DNA of 34,935 nt from an uncultured Fibrobacter sp. (GCA_946186895.1 CAMHOW010000024.1:1-34935); one strand, 5' to 3'. Shown: positions 15,791 through 23,885, numbered from the stretch's first letter. Notes: generated from the letters alone by a model not told the origin. Numbers and translations are program-made.

Positions 15791-16579
15791 GTGGACGAAA
15801 CGAAAAACAAGACCATCGCGGAAACATTCCGCTCCAAGCTGAAAACACCCTGGGTGTGGATTGTGGTGGCCCTGACTGTGGGGCTTACCGTGCTTTTCTC
15901 GTTGTCCCAGAAACCCCAGATGGTTCTTTATTCCCAGTACATCAAGTCCCTGTCGGATTTCCAGCTGCTAGATGCTCGGCTTTCTAAGGATATGGAGCGT
16001 GCCCGCAGCGGTTACGGGCTGGATACCATGAAAATCCTGTCCGAGACCATGACCCTCCGGGAGATGGCGGTTTCCTTTGCCCGCCAGATGGACGAATTGC
16101 AGGGGTTCGGATTCAAACGTCCCAGCTCCGCTTCGGTGTCCCGTTTTGAGCGTGAGGTCTTGGGTAAGGTTTCGGCGGCCAGGCGTTACTTGTCCATCCG
16201 GACCCAATGGCTGAAATCCTGGCAACAGCTTTCCTATGGGGTGAACGGCCTGCCCGACAATCAGGAATACGTGGTCCGAGAGCTTCTGGATTCTGCCCGT
16301 GCCGGATTCCCGGTGCGAATCCCTGAGGGGCTGGGCTTGCCGGATTCCATTTATCACCAGCTGGATATGCTACTCAACATCAATTTGGACCTTTCGGTGG
16401 CCTGGGCCCGCTTCGATAGCGACGTGGCCATGCTGAACAGCGAGGAACTGATACAGTTTTTCCAGATGGAGCGGCTAAACGAAATAGCCCTGAATGCAAA
16501 GATTCCCTTGGTCTTCTACTTCTTGACCTTGGTGCTTCTTTTATCTACATTTTTCTTCATGTTCCGCTCCAAGCAATAG
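15791..16579 (+). CDS. Hypothetical protein with two membrane segments
   Basis: 262 residues from GTG 15791, which has AAGGTAA about 9 nt upstream. One membrane segment near residues 20-43 (WVWIVVALTVGLTVLFSL) and one near 240-258 (PLVFYFLTLVLLLSTFFF) frame a ~195-residue soluble, largely helical domain likely outside the inner membrane. I recognise no family or catalytic motif. The next gene follows after 6 nt and the one after that overlaps by 4 nt, so the three form an operon. The layout (helical periplasmic domain between two helices) resembles sensory or structural envelope proteins, but that is only an analogy. Confidence 0.7.
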   Translation: MDETKNKTIAETFRSKLKTPWVWIVVALTVGLTVLFSLSQKPQMVLYSQYIKSLSDFQLLDARLSKDMERARSGYGLDTMKILSETMTLREMAVSFARQMDELQGFGFKRPSSASVSRFEREVLGKVSAARRYLSIRTQWLKSWQQLSYGVNGLPDNQEYVVRELLDSARAGFPVRIPEGLGLPDSIYHQLDMLLNINLDLSVAWARFDSDVAMLNSEELIQFFQMERLNEIALNAKIPLVFYFLTLVLLLSTFFFMFRSKQ

Positions 16580-16585
16580 TTTTCG

Positions 16586-17098
16586 ATGCCCCGATTCCGT
16601 TCTAGACGTTCTATCTATTTCAACTTTGCATTGCTCCTGCTGCTTGCGGTTGTATGGTGCGTGTCTTACGCGGGCCCCGTTTTGCAGAGCTTTTTCAAGG
16701 AAGAGCATCTCTTTTATGGACGGGTATCCTATGCGGCTATCCCCAGCGTGTTCGGTGGCTCCAACGTTCCCTTTCTGGACAAGACCTTCTTCAAGATAAA
16801 TGGCGACGACAGCGCCACCTTTGTGCTGTACGCCTCCGAAGAAATGTTGAATTCCATGTCGGACTGGTTCAACTTTGCCGCGGTGAACGTGGACGAAGTC
16901 CCGCTGGAAATCAGCGCCGTTCGACTTTCTGGCGACCGCTATATCGTTAAGTCCCTGGCTTCGACCTACGGCGAACTGGATTGGGATACCCTGGTGGAGT
17001 ACCAGCTGTTCTATTCCCTGATTGTTCTTGGAATCATCGGCGTGTGTTTCGTCGGGTTCCTGATATTCTTTATCCTCGCGATTAAGAACCGCTCATGA
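16586..17098 (+). CDS. Hypothetical protein with two membrane segments
   Basis: 170 residues. A membrane segment at about 12-30 (FNFALLLLLAVVWCVSYAG) follows a very basic N-terminus, and a second lies near 143-166 (LIVLGIIGVCFVGFLIFFIL). Between them is a ~110-residue domain likely on the periplasmic side. It has the same topology as the gene before it but no obvious sequence similarity. No known family recognised. It overlaps the following hydrolase gene by 4 nt (ATGA), implying translational coupling and a shared task in the envelope. Confidence 0.7.
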   Translation: MPRFRSRRSIYFNFALLLLLAVVWCVSYAGPVLQSFFKEEHLFYGRVSYAAIPSVFGGSNVPFLDKTFFKINGDDSATFVLYASEEMLNSMSDWFNFAAVNVDEVPLEISAVRLSGDRYIVKSLASTYGELDWDTLVEYQLFYSLIVLGIIGVCFVGFLIFFILAIKNRS

Positions 17099-17826
17099 AA
17101 TTTCTCGGGATAGTCCTTCTGGCCTCTGTTTTTGCCTTTGGGTTAGACCGGAGTGCCTCTCTTAATGTTCCCGTAGGTAAGGGAATGTCCAATAGTCCAG
17201 TGGGAATCTGGTGGCCCGCAGTAAAGGGGGATTCACCTAAGGCTCTTTCTGAAGCAACCGTCATCGTCTGGTTCCACGGCGGCATGAAAAGTGCCAATTG
17301 CGAGAAGGGCCTTGTGGCTGGCCGTGCCATGAGCGAGCTCGTTCCCGAAGCTATAGTTGTCAGTGCCTCGGCCTGCATGGAAAATCATTGGGCCACGCCC
17401 CAGATGGTGGGGGCGGTTGACGCAGCCTTGGATTCCCTGTCGCAGCGTATGGGCCGACCGGTTAAGGAAGTTTCCCTGGTGGGGGTGTCCGATGGATTTT
17501 TCGGAGTAATGTTCTATACCCTTTACGGAAAGCGCCAGGCTGTGAAAAACCGTTTGATGATCAGTTCTTATGGCCCGTTCTTAGGGGCGGCATTAGAAGT
17601 ATCGTCTGCCATGAAGGGAAAGTCTGGCCGCTGGCGTTTTTTGCAGGGCGGTTCCGACAGGCTCTATCCTTCGGGGGAGACCCTGCCCTGGATTCAGGAA
17701 TTTTGCAGGAATGTGGGGTCGGACTGCGACTTGAAGTATGACCCGGCAGGGGAGCACGACTGGAGTTACTGGGAAAAACGCTACCCGCAATGGATTCGGG
17801 ATGCGATTTTTACGAAAACCCCTTGA
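17095..17826 (+). CDS. Secreted alpha/beta-hydrolase
   Basis: 243 residues with a signal peptide (MKFLGIVLLASVFAFG). The alpha/beta-hydrolase elements can be placed: an oxyanion-hole HGG in VIVWFHGGMKS near residue 61, the nucleophile elbow GVSDG (residues ~135-139), a candidate acid in LQGGSDRLYPSG, and the catalytic His in GEHDWSYW near residue 222. This order is that of a serine esterase or peptidase similar to phospholipase/carboxylesterases. The substrate is unknown; an acyl or acetyl ester in the envelope or on plant polymers is possible. Third gene of the 15791-17826 operon, with a 4-nt overlap. Its stop codon overlaps the -35 box of tRNA-Leu. Confidence 0.75.
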   Translation: MKFLGIVLLASVFAFGLDRSASLNVPVGKGMSNSPVGIWWPAVKGDSPKALSEATVIVWFHGGMKSANCEKGLVAGRAMSELVPEAIVVSASACMENHWATPQMVGAVDAALDSLSQRMGRPVKEVSLVGVSDGFFGVMFYTLYGKRQAVKNRLMISSYGPFLGAALEVSSAMKGKSGRWRFLQGGSDRLYPSGETLPWIQEFCRNVGSDCDLKYDPAGEHDWSYWEKRYPQWIRDAIFTKTP

Positions 17827-17851
17827 CAAAACGGGCTTTTTTTTCAAAATT
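17823..17851 (+). promoter_or_regulatory. Promoter of tRNA-Leu
   Basis: TTGACA at 17823-17828 overlaps the TGA stop of the hydrolase gene. A 17-bp spacer places the -10 at 17846-17851 (AAAATT, weak), 11 nt before the tRNA. The spacing matches that of the other two tRNA promoters in the window. Confidence 0.5.
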
Positions 17852-17862
17852 TGGTGCACCAC

Positions 17863-17946
17863 GCGGATGTGGTGGAACTGGTAGACACGCTAGATTCAGG
17901 TTCTAGTGCTCGCGAGGGCATGAAGGTTCAAGTCCTTTCATCCGCA
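17863..17946 (+). tRNA. tRNA-Leu(CAG)
   Basis: 84 nt. Acceptor stem GCGGATG/CATCCGC with discriminator A. Anticodon stem CTAGA/TCTAG encloses loop TTCAGGT, giving anticodon CAG. A long class II variable arm and a GGTTCAAGT T-loop follow, as expected for leucine tRNA. CCA is not encoded. Confidence 0.95.
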
Positions 17947-17952
17947 CTGAAG

Positions 17953-17985
17953 ACCCGCTGACTTACGTCAGCGGGTTTTTCGTTT
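17953..17985 (+). terminator. Terminator of tRNA-Leu
   Basis: A perfect 10-bp stem, ACCCGCTGAC / GTCAGCGGGT, with loop TTAC and a TTTTCGTTTTT tail, starting 7 nt after the tRNA. Confidence 0.9.
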
Positions 17986-18002
17986 TTCCTACATTTCGCC
18001 TT

Positions 18003-18590
18003 ATGATTTTAGATGAAATCCCCGAAACGGAACTGCCAGGCGAACGCGTGGTTCTCCGCCCGTTGCATGAGCCAGACGCTGCTGCACTTTACCGCCTGAT
18101 CGATTCCTCTCGGGAACATCTGGGGCGGTTCTTACCCTGGCCCCCCGAATGCCGTTCCGAAGAAGACGTGGTGTCCCGCTTGGAAACCTGGGAAATGCAG
18201 GCCCAAATGGGGAACGGGGCCTGCTGGGGTATTTTTGAGAGAGCCTCAAATGGCCTTGAGCTGTCGGGCTGCATCTTTATAGGCTGGGTCCATCTGGAGC
18301 ACCGCTCGGCCACTGTCAGCTACTGGCTTGGGCAAGCATACACGGGCCGCGGCCTCGCGACAGAGTCCCTGGGTATTTTAAGCAAGTTCTGCTTTGATAC
18401 CCTGGAGCTGAACCGCCTGGAAATCACGGCTGCGGTTCAGAATCACGCCAGTATCGGGGTTGCCCGGCGCTGTGGATTCCAAGAAGAGGGTGTTTGCCGT
18501 GAATTTGAGTGCCTGAACGGCAAGTTCAATGACCACCTAAGGCTGGCGAGGCTCGCCGGGGACGTGGTTACTTGGGTAAACGATAATTAA
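18003..18590 (+). CDS. GNAT acetyltransferase (RimJ/RimL type)
   Basis: 195-residue N-acetyltransferase using acetyl-CoA, of the RimJ/RimL group that acetylates ribosomal-protein N-termini or other amines. Typical elements: GERVVLRPLHEPDAAALYRL at the start, a middle strand with GCIFIGWVHLEHRSATVSYWL, the acetyl-CoA loop motif TGRGLATES (the usual Q/RxxGxG/A pattern) near residue 113, and a C-terminal NHASIGVARRCGFQEEGV segment, a hallmark of the family. The true substrate cannot be inferred. It starts right after the tRNA-Leu terminator, so it must have its own promoter; no clear ribosome site is seen. The next gene starts 45 nt later. Confidence 0.85.
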   Translation: MILDEIPETELPGERVVLRPLHEPDAAALYRLIDSSREHLGRFLPWPPECRSEEDVVSRLETWEMQAQMGNGACWGIFERASNGLELSGCIFIGWVHLEHRSATVSYWLGQAYTGRGLATESLGILSKFCFDTLELNRLEITAAVQNHASIGVARRCGFQEEGVCREFECLNGKFNDHLRLARLAGDVVTWVNDN

Positions 18591-18635
18591 CCATCGGATA
18601 GCGCCTTTGCCCTCCTAGACTTCTATTTTTATAGC

Positions 18636-19484
18636 ATGGAAAATGGAGAAAGTGTAAAATTGACAGAGCCCGATGTGCTGCAATACACGAATTTTCGCGT
18701 GTATCTTCGGGACTACTACGAATACAAGAAGAAGACCCAGCCGGCCTTCAGTTTGCGTTTTTTTGCCGAAAAAGCGGGACTTTCCAGTCATGCCCACCTG
18801 AAATTGACTATCGACGGCAAGAGAAACATTACCAAGAGTACGGTCACAAAGCTTATCCACGGTCTCGGACTTATTAAGCAGCGGGCCACTTACTTCGAGA
18901 ATCTGGTGTTCTTTAACCAGGCCACCGATGACGAAGAAAAGAAGGTCTATTACGAGCAGCTGGTCAAGGCAAGCCCCCATTCCAAGCTCCACAAGATGGA
19001 CCAGGCCCAGCTCCGTATCTTTAGGGAATGGCACCACTCTGTCATTCTGGAGATGGTGTCCCTGAAGGGCTTCAGGCCCATTCCCGACTGGGTTTCCAAG
19101 CGTCTTGATGGCAAGGTGACCCCCGCCCAGGTGCAGGAATCCTTCAGCCTTCTTCTTGAACTAGGCCTCCTAGTCAAGACGGCCAACGGATTCCGCCAGC
19201 GGGACCCCATGATCACTACCGACGACGAGGTCCAGGACCTGATGGTAAAGCAGTACCACCAGCAGATGCTCTCTATGTCCAAGGAAAGGTTGTCCGAACT
19301 GGCAAGCCAGGATAGGGACTTTTCGGCCCTCACTTTCAGCATAAGGCGCAAAGATTTCCCCAATTTGAAAAAACAAATCCAACTAATGCGCAAAGAACTA
19401 CTAGATTTTTCTGCCGGTGCTGGAGAAGGAGACGACGTGGTTCAGGTTAACATTCAGCTGTTCCCCCTAACCCGAGGAATGTAA
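18636..19484 (+). CDS. TIGR02147-family protein
   Basis: 282 residues, no signal peptide. The N-terminal half has the family pattern: YTNFRVYLRDYYEYKK, FSLRFFAEKAGLSSHAHLKL, then KSTVTKLIHGLGLIKQRATY followed by FENLVFFNQA. TIGR02147 was defined mainly from Fibrobacter succinogenes paralogues. The helical part around residues 40-70 resembles a helix-turn-helix (AEKAGLSSHAHLKLTIDGKR), so a DNA-binding regulatory role is plausible but not shown. The stop codon overlaps the start of the lipoprotein gene by one base (TAATG). In my memory this gene type is often followed by a secreted protein gene, so the pair may be regulator and effector. Confidence 0.85.
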   Translation: MENGESVKLTEPDVLQYTNFRVYLRDYYEYKKKTQPAFSLRFFAEKAGLSSHAHLKLTIDGKRNITKSTVTKLIHGLGLIKQRATYFENLVFFNQATDDEEKKVYYEQLVKASPHSKLHKMDQAQLRIFREWHHSVILEMVSLKGFRPIPDWVSKRLDGKVTPAQVQESFSLLLELGLLVKTANGFRQRDPMITTDDEVQDLMVKQYHQQMLSMSKERLSELASQDRDFSALTFSIRRKDFPNLKKQIQLMRKELLDFSAGAGEGDDVVQVNIQLFPLTRGM

Positions 19485-20758
19485 TGCGCTTTGCGGGGTT
19501 TAAATTTGGGGTTTTGATGGCTATGGTGGGTGTCGCCATGGCTTTTGTGGCTTGTTCAAGTGATGACAAGTCCGTAGCGGGTATTGAAATCGGAAATCCG
19601 TCTCTTGCATTTACGGCTGATTTCTCCGTGGATTATTCTCAGGTGACGACCAATTCACTCTCCAAGACCTCTGCTGCCAAGGATGAGCCTTTACTGCTGG
19701 ATTCTTTTGCACTGGATTTCTTCGAGGTTCGTTCCTATTCTAGCTACTACGTCGCTGTGAATATCGACGTGTCGAAGGGTGTACGGCTGTGGCCGGGCGA
19801 AGATCTAGCCGATTCTTCCTTGAAGGTGTCCTTTACCGAAGCGTCCGTAGTGGAAGAGCCTTTCAAGAACATCGACCTGGAAGACAAGGGATACTTAAAG
19901 GAAATGGGCGTATCGTTCAGACCTTCCAAGGATCTGCCCAAGGTTTACGGCAAGCTCCTGCTTGATGGTAAGTATGTGCCAGTACAGTATTCTTTGGCAT
20001 GGCTTGAAGAATTCGAACTTCGTTACCATTACTCTCAGATAGAAAAGGTGTCGGATAGCATCGCCAATCTGTCTGTGGTGTTCTTCCCCCGCTACTTTGT
20101 GGATGGTGTAGACTTCTCCAAGGTGGATGTTGCCGAAGATGGTGTCGTGTACTTTGACGCCGACCACAACGCAGAGACTTGGGAAGAGCTGAACCAGCAG
20201 TTTATCTCCAGCTTTAGGCCTCTCCGTTACGGATTCACCAATGCTGCAGACGAGACGACGGAGGCCTATGTCCTGGACATTTGGGAAGGGATCATTGGGG
20301 CGATGAGCGACAATACGGTCTCGAACGGCGATTTTTCCAACGGCTTCTACAGCTGGATTGTCTTTGACCAGTTTGGCGGAGAGTCCAAGGCTTCTGTGGA
20401 AAAAGAGGGAAGCGGCGATCACTACGCTAAGATCCAAGTGACGCAGGGCGGAAAGTATTCTTACAGCGTTCAGCTCATTCAAGAAAATATCGCTCTTCTC
20501 GCTGGCAAAAAGTACAAGTGCATATTCACGATCTGGTCTGATGTCGAGGGGCAGATTACAGCAAGAATCGGAGCTTATGATGACTATCAGACCATAGGGT
20601 TCCAGAAGCACGTGGATGTGGGAACTTCGGGCAAGTCTGTGGAAATAGAGTTTGTCCCGAGGGAGAGCTCGCCCTTTGCACGCTTTGAGCTGAATTTGGG
20701 TGGCAAGGAACGAGTCTTCTACATCAAGGATGTAAAGATATTCCGCCTGCAGCAATAG
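19484..20758 (+). CDS. Lipoprotein with a CBM-like C-terminal domain
   Basis: 424 residues. The signal peptide MRFAGFKFGVLMAMVGVAMA ends at a lipobox with the lipidated Cys near residue 24 (FVACSSDD). The central part (~30-270) has no family I know. From about residue 277 the sequence has the pattern of a carbohydrate-binding module of the CBM4/9/22 jelly-roll kind: VSNGDFSNGFYSWIVFDQFG, ASVEKEGSGDHYAKIQVT, LLAGKKYKCIFTIWSD, and a final FYIKDVKIF strand. It probably binds polysaccharide at the cell surface. Start and stop codons overlap with the TIGR02147 gene (TAATG), so expression is coupled. A strong terminator follows at 20813. The CBM assignment is by pattern only. Confidence 0.7.
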   Translation: MRFAGFKFGVLMAMVGVAMAFVACSSDDKSVAGIEIGNPSLAFTADFSVDYSQVTTNSLSKTSAAKDEPLLLDSFALDFFEVRSYSSYYVAVNIDVSKGVRLWPGEDLADSSLKVSFTEASVVEEPFKNIDLEDKGYLKEMGVSFRPSKDLPKVYGKLLLDGKYVPVQYSLAWLEEFELRYHYSQIEKVSDSIANLSVVFFPRYFVDGVDFSKVDVAEDGVVYFDADHNAETWEELNQQFISSFRPLRYGFTNAADETTEAYVLDIWEGIIGAMSDNTVSNGDFSNGFYSWIVFDQFGGESKASVEKEGSGDHYAKIQVTQGGKYSYSVQLIQENIALLAGKKYKCIFTIWSDVEGQITARIGAYDDYQTIGFQKHVDVGTSGKSVEIEFVPRESSPFARFELNLGGKERVFYIKDVKIFRLQQ

Positions 20759-20812
20759 GCGAAAGAATGTAAAATTTCAAAAATCTGAAATTTTTCAGGC
20801 ATATTTCCTATG

Positions 20813-20845
20813 AAAAAAGCGTCTATACCAATAGGCGTTTTTTTT
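20813..20845 (+). terminator. Terminator after the CBM lipoprotein
   Basis: A stem of about 14 bp (AAAAAAGCGTCTAT / ATAGGCGTTTTTTT, two G-T wobbles) with loop ACCA and a long T-run. It separates the lipoprotein gene from comF. A weaker AT-rich hairpin, AAAATTTCA/TGAAATTTT, lies just before it at 20771-20794. Confidence 0.85.
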
Positions 20846-20855
20846 GTGAGGTAAT

Positions 20856-21560
20856 ATGCTTGAATCTTGGTCCAATGTTGTTTTTGGCATGGAATGCCTT
20901 GGCTGCGGAACAGCCTCGGAAACTCTTGACCCGTGGCTCTGCCCTGCTTGCCGAAATGCCCTGGTGGGGCTTTCCAAGAATGCCTGTTGCCCCAGGTCAG
21001 ATGTGGTTTGCCTTTTCCCGATGGAGCCGTTGACCCGTCGGTTGATTCACCTGCTGAAATACCGTGGAATGCCAGGGATGGCCACGTACCTTGTGAAGTA
21101 TTCCTGCGTCATGACCGGAGGGAATGAAGAAACTTTTACAGAATATGCGCGCCCGCTCTACTTTGTGCCGGTTCCCTTACACAGGGCAAGATTCCGTGAA
21201 CGGGGATACAACCAGGCCGAAAAGATTGCTCTAGCGCTGGCGTCCTTGACGGGTGGGCAGGTTTGCCGTTGGTTAAGGCGTAAAACATTCAAAGTTTCTC
21301 AGACAAGGCTTTCTCGAGAAGGCCGGGAACAGAATGTTTCGGATGCCTTTAGGTCGAACCTTCCAAAGAATCTCCCGTCAAAAGGCACGGTGATTATTGT
21401 AGACGACGTGTATACCACAGGGGCCACTACGGGGGCCTGCATAGATGCCTTTGGCAATGATTTCCCGCTAGATGTAAAGGTGTGTACCTTGCTTTATGAC
21501 AAGCCTTTTAGCGCCACTATGGACTATGTGGCTGATCGCCGTGCTTTCTACACCTATTAA
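20856..21560 (+). CDS. comF: ComF family phosphoribosyltransferase-like protein
   Basis: 234 residues. ComF proteins are needed for DNA uptake in naturally competent bacteria, but many carriers are not known to be competent. An N-terminal zinc-finger-like pair of Cys motifs (CLGCG near residue 11 and CPAC near 27) is followed by RRLIHLLKYRG, PVPLHRARFRERGYNQAEKI with the family's RGYNQ, a TRLSREGREQNVSDAF segment and the PRPP-binding loop VIIVDDVYTTGAT near residue 180. All expected elements are present. The ATG at 20856 has GAGGTAA just upstream. The gene is flanked by terminators and promoters of other units, so it is probably transcribed alone. No other competence gene lies in the window. 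Confidence 0.92.
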   Translation: MLESWSNVVFGMECLGCGTASETLDPWLCPACRNALVGLSKNACCPRSDVVCLFPMEPLTRRLIHLLKYRGMPGMATYLVKYSCVMTGGNEETFTEYARPLYFVPVPLHRARFRERGYNQAEKIALALASLTGGQVCRWLRRKTFKVSQTRLSREGREQNVSDAFRSNLPKNLPSKGTVIIVDDVYTTGATTGACIDAFGNDFPLDVKVCTLLYDKPFSATMDYVADRRAFYTY

Positions 21561-21596
21561 TCAACTTTTGCTATCAAAAACAAAGAAATAATGCAT

Positions 21597-21625
21597 TTGA
21601 CTTTATGAATTTCTGAGGGTATATT
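21597..21625 (+). promoter_or_regulatory. Promoter of the outer-membrane protein gene
   Basis: -35 TTGACT (21597-21602), a 17-bp spacer and -10 TATATT (21620-21625). Predicted transcription start near 21632, about 35 nt before the start codon. This is one of the clearest promoters in the window and suggests high expression. Confidence 0.65.
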
Positions 21626-21666
21626 ATGGACGTAAACAAGAAAAAAACAGAACAAAGGAGTTCATT

Positions 21667-22365
21667 ATGAAAAAGATCGTTTTTACTGCCGCTATCTTTG
21701 CTGCCGCTACCGCATTTGCCGCCGACAACACTCAGACCGCCGCCGCACCCGCAACCGAAAAGGGCTGGACGCACTTTGTAGGTGCCGGTGTTACGGTGCC
21801 AGTTTCCAAGTACAATGTAGAGGGATCGGATTTCTCCCTGGTGAGCGCTGGGCTAAACCTCAGTTATATGGGAATCAGTAAGAGTGGCTTTGCGGTTCGC
21901 GCGGACTTGAGTTCCGGAGCCACGTTCACGGATGATGTCAAGTACAATGAAAAGGAATCCGCCGATGTGGGCACCTACTTTGCAGGAGAAGTGGGTCTCG
22001 GCTACGGATTCGTGAATACGCCGGACTGGACCGTTGCCGTCTTTGCGACAGTCGGTGTTGAAGGCTCCGTGTTTACGAGAGACACGGAAACCTACAAGCA
22101 TCCGGACCTCGGAAAGGTGGACTGGACAAGATCTGTGACGCTGGGGGCCCTAACCCTTGGTGGCGACGTGGTTGTCCGTAAGGCTCTCGGCGATCATGTG
22201 GGCGTGTTCGCTTCCGTCGGTGGCCGTTGGGCACCTGTTGCAGTGTGGCTGCTTACTGACGAATATGACAACGACGATGTCAATCGTAAGGATACCTTTA
22301 AGTCCGACAAGAGCGATGGCGGGTTCACGGTAGTGCCTACTGTAGGAGCCATGTGGAGCTTCTAG
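21667..22365 (+). CDS. Outer-membrane beta-barrel protein
   Basis: 232 residues. A signal peptide (MKKIVFTAAIFAAATAFA) with an ideal ACAAAGGAG ribosome site is followed by alternating beta strands such as THFVGAGVTVPVSKY, LVSAGLNLSYMGIS, GEVGLGYGFV and VGVFASVGGRWAPVAVW, and a final strand ending in Phe (VVPTVGAMWSF), the usual signal for barrel assembly. Length and pattern suggest an 8- to 10-strand porin-like or OmpA-like barrel without a periplasmic domain. Function unknown. It has its own strong promoter and a bidirectional terminator, so it is a single-gene unit. Confidence 0.8.
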   Translation: MKKIVFTAAIFAAATAFAADNTQTAAAPATEKGWTHFVGAGVTVPVSKYNVEGSDFSLVSAGLNLSYMGISKSGFAVRADLSSGATFTDDVKYNEKESADVGTYFAGEVGLGYGFVNTPDWTVAVFATVGVEGSVFTRDTETYKHPDLGKVDWTRSVTLGALTLGGDVVVRKALGDHVGVFASVGGRWAPVAVWLLTDEYDNDDVNRKDTFKSDKSDGGFTVVPTVGAMWSF

Positions 22366-22450
22366 GGGATGGACCCCTTCTATAAGTTCTTCTATGACAA
22401 GGAGGCCAAAACTAAAGAGTGCTTATGTGTAAAAATAACGAACAAATGAA

Positions 22451-22477
22451 AAAAAACGCCCTCATGGGGCGTTTTTT
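22451..22477. terminator. Bidirectional terminator between the barrel gene and tRNA-Ser
   Basis: Stem AAAAAACGCCC / GGGCGTTTTTT with loop TCATG. T-runs on both strands end the barrel-protein transcript (+) and the tRNA-Ser transcript (-). Confidence 0.9.
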
Positions 22478-22479
22478 TA

Positions 22480-22560
22480 CGGAGGAAGAGGGACTCGAAC
22501 CCCCAAGCCTGACGGCGGCGGTTTTCAAGACCGCTGACTTACCAATTAGCCTATTCCTCC
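22480..22560 (-). tRNA. tRNA-Ser(UGA)
   Basis: 81 nt on the minus strand. Acceptor GGAGGAA/TTCCTCC with discriminator G. Anticodon stem GCGGT/ACCGC encloses CTTGAAA, giving anticodon TGA. A 13-nt variable arm with stem GCC/GGC fits a class II serine tRNA, and a T-loop TTCGAGT is present. CCA is not encoded. Confidence 0.92.
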
Positions 22561-22573
22561 AAAGGGCGGGTAA

Positions 22574-22602
22574 AGAATAAAAAACTGAAGATGCACTGTC
22601 AA
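22574..22602 (-). promoter_or_regulatory. Promoter of tRNA-Ser
   Basis: Read on the minus strand: -35 TTGACA (22602-22597), a 17-bp spacer and -10 TATTCT (22579-22574), 13 nt before the tRNA 5' end. Confidence 0.7.
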
Positions 22603-22624
22603 TGGTTTTTCTATCTTTGGGCCC

Positions 22625-23737
22625 ATGAATGGAGTAGTTGGAGAAGAAAATTTAGAATCGGGAAGAATCCTGGAATTGTTGTTTTCGTATATGCCGAAAA
22701 TTGCGGCAGAGCGAAAGATGGACAACTTGTTGATTCTTATGGCTGACTTAGGGCGTTCCATGGTGTCGGCTGACCGCTGCTCCCTCTGGCTTATCGATAA
22801 AGACTCGCAGGAATTGTGGACCAAGGTGGCTCACGGTGTAGACGAACTGCGGATTCCCTTGAATGCGGGATTTGTAGGCTACTCTGTACGGACGGGCGAA
22901 CCTTTACTGATAAAGGACGCCTACCAGGACCCCAGGTTTGACCACCGGAGCGACGAAAAGACCCACTACCGCACCACGTCTGTGCTGACGGTGCCTCTTC
23001 TGGATACAGAAGGAAAGGTCATGGGCGTGTTCCAGGCCATCAACAAGCAGGGAAACACGCAGGTTTTTTCTGCTCAAGATTTGGAACGCTTGATGCTTAC
23101 CGCCGTCTATTCTGCCAAGACGGTGGAATCCGCTCGCCTGATTGCCGAACAAGAGGCAACCCAGAGAGAAATCATCCATATCTTGGGTGAGGCATCCGAG
23201 TACCGCAGTCAAGAGACTGGGGACCACATTCAGCGTGTGGCCGAAATCTCGTACATCTTGGCCAAGCGTTATGGGCTTCCCGAAGAGGAGGCCGAACGGA
23301 TAAAGCTTGCATCTCCCATGCATGACCTGGGCAAGATTGGCATTCCAGATTCTGTGCTGAACAAGCCCGGTAAGCTTACGGAAGTGGAATACGGGGTAAT
23401 GAAGTCCCATTCCATCATCGGCGAAGAGATGCTCAAGACCTCCAAGAGAGAACTTTTGCAGTTTGCGTCCACCATTGCCGGTTCTCACCACGAACGTTGG
23501 GACGGCAGGGGTTATCCCCGTGGGCTGAAGGGGGAGATGATTCCCCTGGCTGGTCGTATCTGTGCTGTGGCTGATGTGCTGGATGCACTTTCCAGCCCTC
23601 GCTGCTACAAAGAACCTTGGCCCGAAGAACGTATTCGTGAAGAATTCCAGAAACAACGTGGGGCTCAGTTCCAGCCGGAACTGGTGGACCTGTTGCAGGC
23701 CAACTGGGACGAAATTTACGGTCCCTACCGCCGCTAA
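22625..23737 (+). CDS. GAF-HD-GYP cyclic-di-GMP phosphodiesterase
   Basis: 370 residues, cytoplasmic. A GAF sensor domain spans about residues 35-175 (ADRCSLWLIDKDSQELWTKV, GFVGYSVRTGEPLLIKDAY, VPLLDTEGKVMGVFQAINK). An HD-GYP domain spans about 185-365, with the metal-binding HDLGKIGIPD at His236-Asp237 and the signature HHERWDGRGYPRGL near 290-300. All signature residues are present, so it should hydrolyse cyclic di-GMP (or a related dinucleotide) under control of the GAF ligand. No receiver domain is attached. A diguanylate cyclase lies about 5.6 kb downstream at 29378, but in a different transcription unit. The start ATG follows the tRNA-Ser promoter region closely. Confidence 0.93.
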   Translation: MNGVVGEENLESGRILELLFSYMPKIAAERKMDNLLILMADLGRSMVSADRCSLWLIDKDSQELWTKVAHGVDELRIPLNAGFVGYSVRTGEPLLIKDAYQDPRFDHRSDEKTHYRTTSVLTVPLLDTEGKVMGVFQAINKQGNTQVFSAQDLERLMLTAVYSAKTVESARLIAEQEATQREIIHILGEASEYRSQETGDHIQRVAEISYILAKRYGLPEEEAERIKLASPMHDLGKIGIPDSVLNKPGKLTEVEYGVMKSHSIIGEEMLKTSKRELLQFASTIAGSHHERWDGRGYPRGLKGEMIPLAGRICAVADVLDALSSPRCYKEPWPEERIREEFQKQRGAQFQPELVDLLQANWDEIYGPYRR

Positions 23738-23767
23738 TTGATTTTTCTTGAGGAATGTAAGAAAAAG

Positions 23768-23797
23768 AAAAGCTTCGGTCGTTAAACCGAAGCTTTT
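23768..23797. terminator. Bidirectional terminator between the HD-GYP gene and tRNA-Phe
   Basis: A perfect 12-bp stem, AAAAGCTTCGGT / ACCGAAGCTTTT, with a 6-nt loop; usable on both strands. Confidence 0.85.
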
Positions 23798-23799
23798 CG

Positions 23800-23872
23800 T
23801 GGTTCCGATTGGAATTGAACCAACGACACGCGGATTTTCAGTCCACTGCTCTACCAACTGAGCTACAGAACC
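23800..23872 (-). tRNA. tRNA-Phe(GAA)
   Basis: 73 nt on the minus strand. Acceptor GGTTCTG/CGGAACC with discriminator A, D-loop AGTTGGTAGA, anticodon loop CTGAAAA giving GAA, and T-loop TTCAATT. CCA is not encoded. Confidence 0.95.
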
Positions 23873-23885
23873 AAATTGTAGCCCA

